NCBI GenBank assembly: GCA_029624675.1
Contig: JARSSP010000036.1
Span: 310,001-374,000 of the forward strand
Origin: Candidatus Contendibacter sp.
GTDB taxonomy: Bacteria; Pseudomonadota; Gammaproteobacteria; Competibacterales; Competibacteraceae
Direction: 5' to 3'
DNA: 64,000 bases
The translations under genes and the position numbers were made by a program. Under the pieces are notes generated by a model, which was not told the origin of the DNA, ran no database searches, and saw nothing but the letters and a program-made list of their open reading frames with translations. Shown here in pieces: positions 61,118 to 64,000 of the stretch (position 1 is the stretch's first letter; the number at the start of each line of letters is the position of its first letter).

Positions 61118-61222
61118 TCCGGTTTCCTCTCTGGATATCGACGGTAAATTCCCGATAGCCTCGCGCCGCCGGCTCGCTGGCGGGTCGCGCGGCCTCGGCC
61201 CCACGAAAGCGCAGGCGCCGCC

Positions 61223-62557
61223 ATGACCATTGCCCACAGCGCGTTGCTGACTGATCTGTATCAGCTCACCATGCTCCAGACTTACCACGCCGAACGCATG
61301 AACGAAACGGCCGTGTTCGAGCTGTTCGCGCGCCGTTTGCCGCCGCAGCGAGGGTTTCTGCTGGCTGCCGGCTTGGAACAGGCGCTGGATTACCTGGAGA
61401 ACCTGCGTTTCACTACCGAGGAGCGGGATTGGCTGGCCAGCACCGGCCGCTTCAGCCTCGACTTTGTCGAAGCGCTGGCCGACTTCCGATTTGCCGGCGC
61501 GGTTCATGCGTTACCCGAAGGGACGGTATTTTTCGCCAACGAACCAATCCTGCGAGTCACCGCGCCGCTGCCGCAGGCGCAGTTGGTGGAAAGCCGGCTG
61601 ATCAACCTACTGCATTACCAGACCCTGATCGCGTCCAAGGCCGCTCGGTGCGTGCTGGCCGCCTCCGGCAAGCTGCTGGTGGATTTTGGTCTGCGTCGCG
61701 CCCACGGCGGCGAGGCGGGGTTGCTGGCGGCGCGGGCCAGTTACCTAGCCGGCTTCGCTGGTACCGCCACCGTGCTAGCTGGAATGCGGTTCGGCATTCC
61801 GCTCTTCGGCACCATGGCGCATTCGCTGATTCAGGCCCACGACCGCGAAGAGGATGCTTTCGAACATTTCGCCGCCGCCCAGCCCGGCAATGTGACCCTG
61901 TTGCTCGACACTTACGACACCGAGGCCGCCACCCACACGTTGGTGAGCCTGGCTCCTCGTCTGCGCGAACGCGGCATCGCCATCCGAGGCGTGCGGATCG
62001 ACAGCGGCGATCTGGCCGAGCACGCCCGGCGGGTGCGGCGCATTCTCGACGACGGCGGTCTGCGTCAGGTCACTATCCTCGGCAGCGGCGATCTCGACGA
62101 AGGCCGCATCCGCGAGCTGTTGGCCAGCGGAGCGCCGTTCGACGGGTTCGGTGTCGGTACTCGGCTGGACGCCTCCACCGACGCCCCGACCCTGGACATG
62201 GTCTACAAGCTGCAAGAATATGCCGGCCAGCCCCGGCGCAAACGTTCCGAGGGCAAGGCCACTTGGCCGGGTCGCAAGCAGGTTTACCGGCGGACGGCGG
62301 AGGGAACTTTCGTCGGCGATTGCCTGGGGTTGGAGCAGTATTCCCAGCCGAGCGAGCCGCTGCTGATTCCGGTGATGGAACAGGGCCGGCGACTGCAAGC
62401 GCCGGAGCCGGCGAGCGCGATCCGCGAGCGGGTTCGGGCGCAACTAGCGGCTTTGCCCACCGCCTTGCGCGCCAGCGAAACCGCGCCGCCCTACCCGGTG
62501 GAGGTCGCGCCCGAGTTGCGGGAACTGACCGAGCAACTGGACCGGAAGTCACACTGA
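61223..62557 (+). CDS. pncB: Nicotinate phosphoribosyltransferase
   Basis: Makes nicotinate mononucleotide from nicotinate and PRPP in NAD salvage. The product is 444 aa. Seen: LLTDLYQLTMLQTY, FELFARRLPPQRGFLLAAGL, DFGLRRAHGGEAGL, FGTMAHSLIQAHDREEDAF, TLLLDTYDTEAA, GVRIDSGDLAEHARRVRRIL and GSGDLDE with GVGTRLDAS. It is of the PncB2-like length class. A weak Shine-Dalgarno lies upstream. A membrane-protein gene begins four bases after its stop. Confidence 0.92.
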   Translation: MTIAHSALLTDLYQLTMLQTYHAERMNETAVFELFARRLPPQRGFLLAAGLEQALDYLENLRFTTEERDWLASTGRFSLDFVEALADFRFAGAVHALPEGTVFFANEPILRVTAPLPQAQLVESRLINLLHYQTLIASKAARCVLAASGKLLVDFGLRRAHGGEAGLLAARASYLAGFAGTATVLAGMRFGIPLFGTMAHSLIQAHDREEDAFEHFAAAQPGNVTLLLDTYDTEAATHTLVSLAPRLRERGIAIRGVRIDSGDLAEHARRVRRILDDGGLRQVTILGSGDLDEGRIRELLASGAPFDGFGVGTRLDASTDAPTLDMVYKLQEYAGQPRRKRSEGKATWPGRKQVYRRTAEGTFVGDCLGLEQYSQPSEPLLIPVMEQGRRLQAPEPASAIRERVRAQLAALPTALRASETAPPYPVEVAPELRELTEQLDRKSH

Positions 62558-62561
62558 CCCC

Positions 62562-63065
62562 ATGCGCGCCCTGTTCGAGCTGTTCCTCGATATCTGTCTG
62601 TTTCGCAAGGGTCCACAGGATGTTCCGGCCGGGATGGCGTTGCTGAAACTGTGCCTGTTGGGCTATGGACTGTCCGGGTTGGCGTTGCTGCTGTTGAGTA
62701 CGTCGGCGCCGGTGGCGATTCTGCAAATCCTGCTGGATTTAGTGTTGCTGGCCGGGTTGCTGCACCTGGCGCTGCTGGCGCGGCGGCATCCCCAGCGTTT
62801 CGAACAGACCCTGAGTGCCCTGACCGGGACCGGCACGCTGATGGGCCTACTAGCGCTGCCGGTGATGGTCTGGATCGTTCGTCAGGGGCCGAGCGGCGAT
62901 ACGCAACTGCCGGCGCTGCTGTGGTTAGGCTTGATGGCATGGAGCATCACGGTTATGGCCCACATCCTACGCCAAGCGCTCGATATACCGGTCTGGGCCG
63001 GCGCGCTGGGTGCGCTTGGTTACACCTTCTTGTCGTGGATGCTGACCGGCTGGATTGGGGCTTAG
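62562..63065 (+). CDS. Integral membrane protein of unknown function
   Basis: The 167-aa product has about five hydrophobic helices (near residues 25-45, 48-72, 86-106, 115-133 and 142-162), an N-terminal LFLDICLFRKGPQDVP and no catalytic motif. Resembles small Yip1-like membrane proteins of gammaproteobacteria in general layout, but this is not a firm match. Four bases after pncB, so likely co-transcribed. Confidence 0.65.
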   Translation: MRALFELFLDICLFRKGPQDVPAGMALLKLCLLGYGLSGLALLLLSTSAPVAILQILLDLVLLAGLLHLALLARRHPQRFEQTLSALTGTGTLMGLLALPVMVWIVRQGPSGDTQLPALLWLGLMAWSITVMAHILRQALDIPVWAGALGALGYTFLSWMLTGWIGA

Positions 63066-63199
63066 GGCGGGTGGTGCTTCAGGTGTGGGGCCATCCACAT
63101 CGGGAACGTCGCCGCGCATCTTGACAACTGACGGACCCATGGGGTAAGGGGGTAGCGCCGTTGATCTGTCTGGACCAACCTTGACGGTCGCCCGCCGCT

Positions 63200-64000
63200 T
63201 CAAGCCGGTTCGTGGACGATTTCGCCCAGGCCGGCGCGCCGCAGGGCGGCGTCGAGCAACTGACGGACCTGGCGGGCGGTGTCCAGCGCCAACGCTTGCC
63301 GGGACAGCTCGCAAGCTTCATCCCGGCTGAAGCTGCGGATGGCCCATTTGACCCGCGGCACGCTGACGGTGCTGGCGCTCAGGCTGTCCACGCCCATCCC
63401 CAGCAACAGCACGGCGGCGCCGGGATCGGCCGCCAGTTCCCCGCACAGATTCACCGGCCGGCTGGCGCGGCGCCCGCTCTCGATGATGTAGGCGATGGTT
63501 TTGAGCATCGCCGGATGCAAACTATCGTACAGACCGGCGACCCGGGCGTTGTCGCGGTCCACCGCCAGCAGGTATTGGGTCAGGTCGTTGGTGCCCACCG
63601 AGAGATAATCCACCCGCCGGGCGAGTTGCTCGGCCTGCCAGGCGGCGGAGGGCACTTCGATCATTACCCCGACTTGCGGAGGCGTCGTGGCATGACCATC
63701 CTCGCGCAATTCCCGGTCGGCGCGCGCTAACAACCGCAATGCCTCGTCCACTTCCTCCACGGTGGTGATCATCGGGAACAGGATCCGTAGATTGCCCAGC
63801 CCGGCGTTGGCCCGTAGCATGGCGCGTAATTGAGTGAGGAAAATATCTGGGTGATCCAGAGTGAAGCGCATCCCGCGCCAGCCTAGGAACGGATTGTTTT
63901 CCTTGATGGCGAAGTACGGCAAGGTCTTGTCGCCACCGATGTCCAGGGTGCGCATTACCACCGGCCGGGGCGCGAAGGCGGCGAGCATCGGTCGGTAAAG
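63200..64000 (-). CDS. ptsP: Phosphoenolpyruvate-protein phosphotransferase PtsP, C-terminal part
   Basis: Enzyme I-Ntr starts the nitrogen PTS phosphorelay from PEP. Only the C-terminal 266 residues are in the window; the frame runs off the right edge. Seen: MRTLDIGGDKTLPYF, ENNPFLGWRGMRFTLDHP, DYLSVGTNDLTQYLLAVDR, YDSLHPAML, and the active-site Cys in VNLCGELAADP. The wording matches PtsP more than PtsI. The GAF domain and the phosphohistidine domain would be upstream, beyond base 64000. The 134 bases between this stop and the plus-strand membrane gene hold nothing clear. Confidence 0.95.
   Translation of the reverse strand, partial: LYRPMLAAFAPRPVVMRTLDIGGDKTLPYFAIKENNPFLGWRGMRFTLDHPDIFLTQLRAMLRANAGLGNLRILFPMITTVEEVDEALRLLARADRELREDGHATTPPQVGVMIEVPSAAWQAEQLARRVDYLSVGTNDLTQYLLAVDRDNARVAGLYDSLHPAMLKTIAYIIESGRRASRPVNLCGELAADPGAAVLLLGMGVDSLSASTVSVPRVKWAIRSFSRDEACELSRQALALDTARQVRQLLDAALRRAGLGEIVHEPA

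Overview
This is a GC-rich bacterial chromosome segment, almost fully packed with genes. Gene order points to a gammaproteobacterium: murC-ddlB-ftsQAZ-lpxC-secA-argJ-mutT, pilBCD-coaE-zapD, rhlB against trxA-rho, rpe-gph-trpE, accA-tilS and lon. Protein style, DUF1566 proteins and IS200/IS605-type hairpins fit a Competibacter-like lineage, but that placement is inference. No rRNA, tRNA or CRISPR array was seen.

Layout. 1-10.5 kb: the end of a division and cell-wall cluster, then lpxC, secA, argJ and mutT. 10.5-16.6 kb (minus): the type IV pilus core pilB-pilC-pilD with coaE and zapD, preceded by an exported protein with two DUF3011 domains. 16.9-25 kb: oligopeptidase A, a HAD phosphatase, gamma-glutamyltransferase, RhlB, and the trxA-rho-ubiT group; rho has a C-rich leader that suggests autoregulation. 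25-33.5 kb: gabD, the osmoregulated periplasmic glucan genes opgG and opgH with an unrecognised gene between them, tpx, gcvPB and dgkA. 33.5-39.7 kb (minus): rpe-gph-trpE with a possible one-Trp attenuator, a DUF4388 protein beside a haem-binding HAMP sensor, and pilU. 40-47.2 kb: a MucD-type protease, accA, tilS, a secreted pentapeptide-repeat protein, and lon with a heat-shock promoter.

47.3-52 kb is the accessory stretch. It holds a methyltransferase, an AAA ATPase fused to a PD-(D/E)XK nuclease, a chimeric DUF1566 gene, a second DUF1566 gene broken by a one-base frameshift and then cut by a decayed IS200/IS605 element, and a cluster of short hairpins with TTTA loops. 52-64 kb returns to conserved content: apaG, transaldolase, a copper ATPase with two small membrane-protein genes, two sensor kinases with one FixJ-type regulator, an enoyl-CoA hydratase, nicotinate phosphoribosyltransferase and the end of ptsP.

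The window is mostly core genome. No clear new multi-gene system is visible. The best leads are the opgG-opgH spacer gene beside an unusually short OpgH, the two-kinase/one-regulator module, the haem sensor/DUF4388 pair, the ATPase-nuclease and the trpE leader. Several genes are assigned internal starts because a Shine-Dalgarno sequence or the family's usual length supports them.
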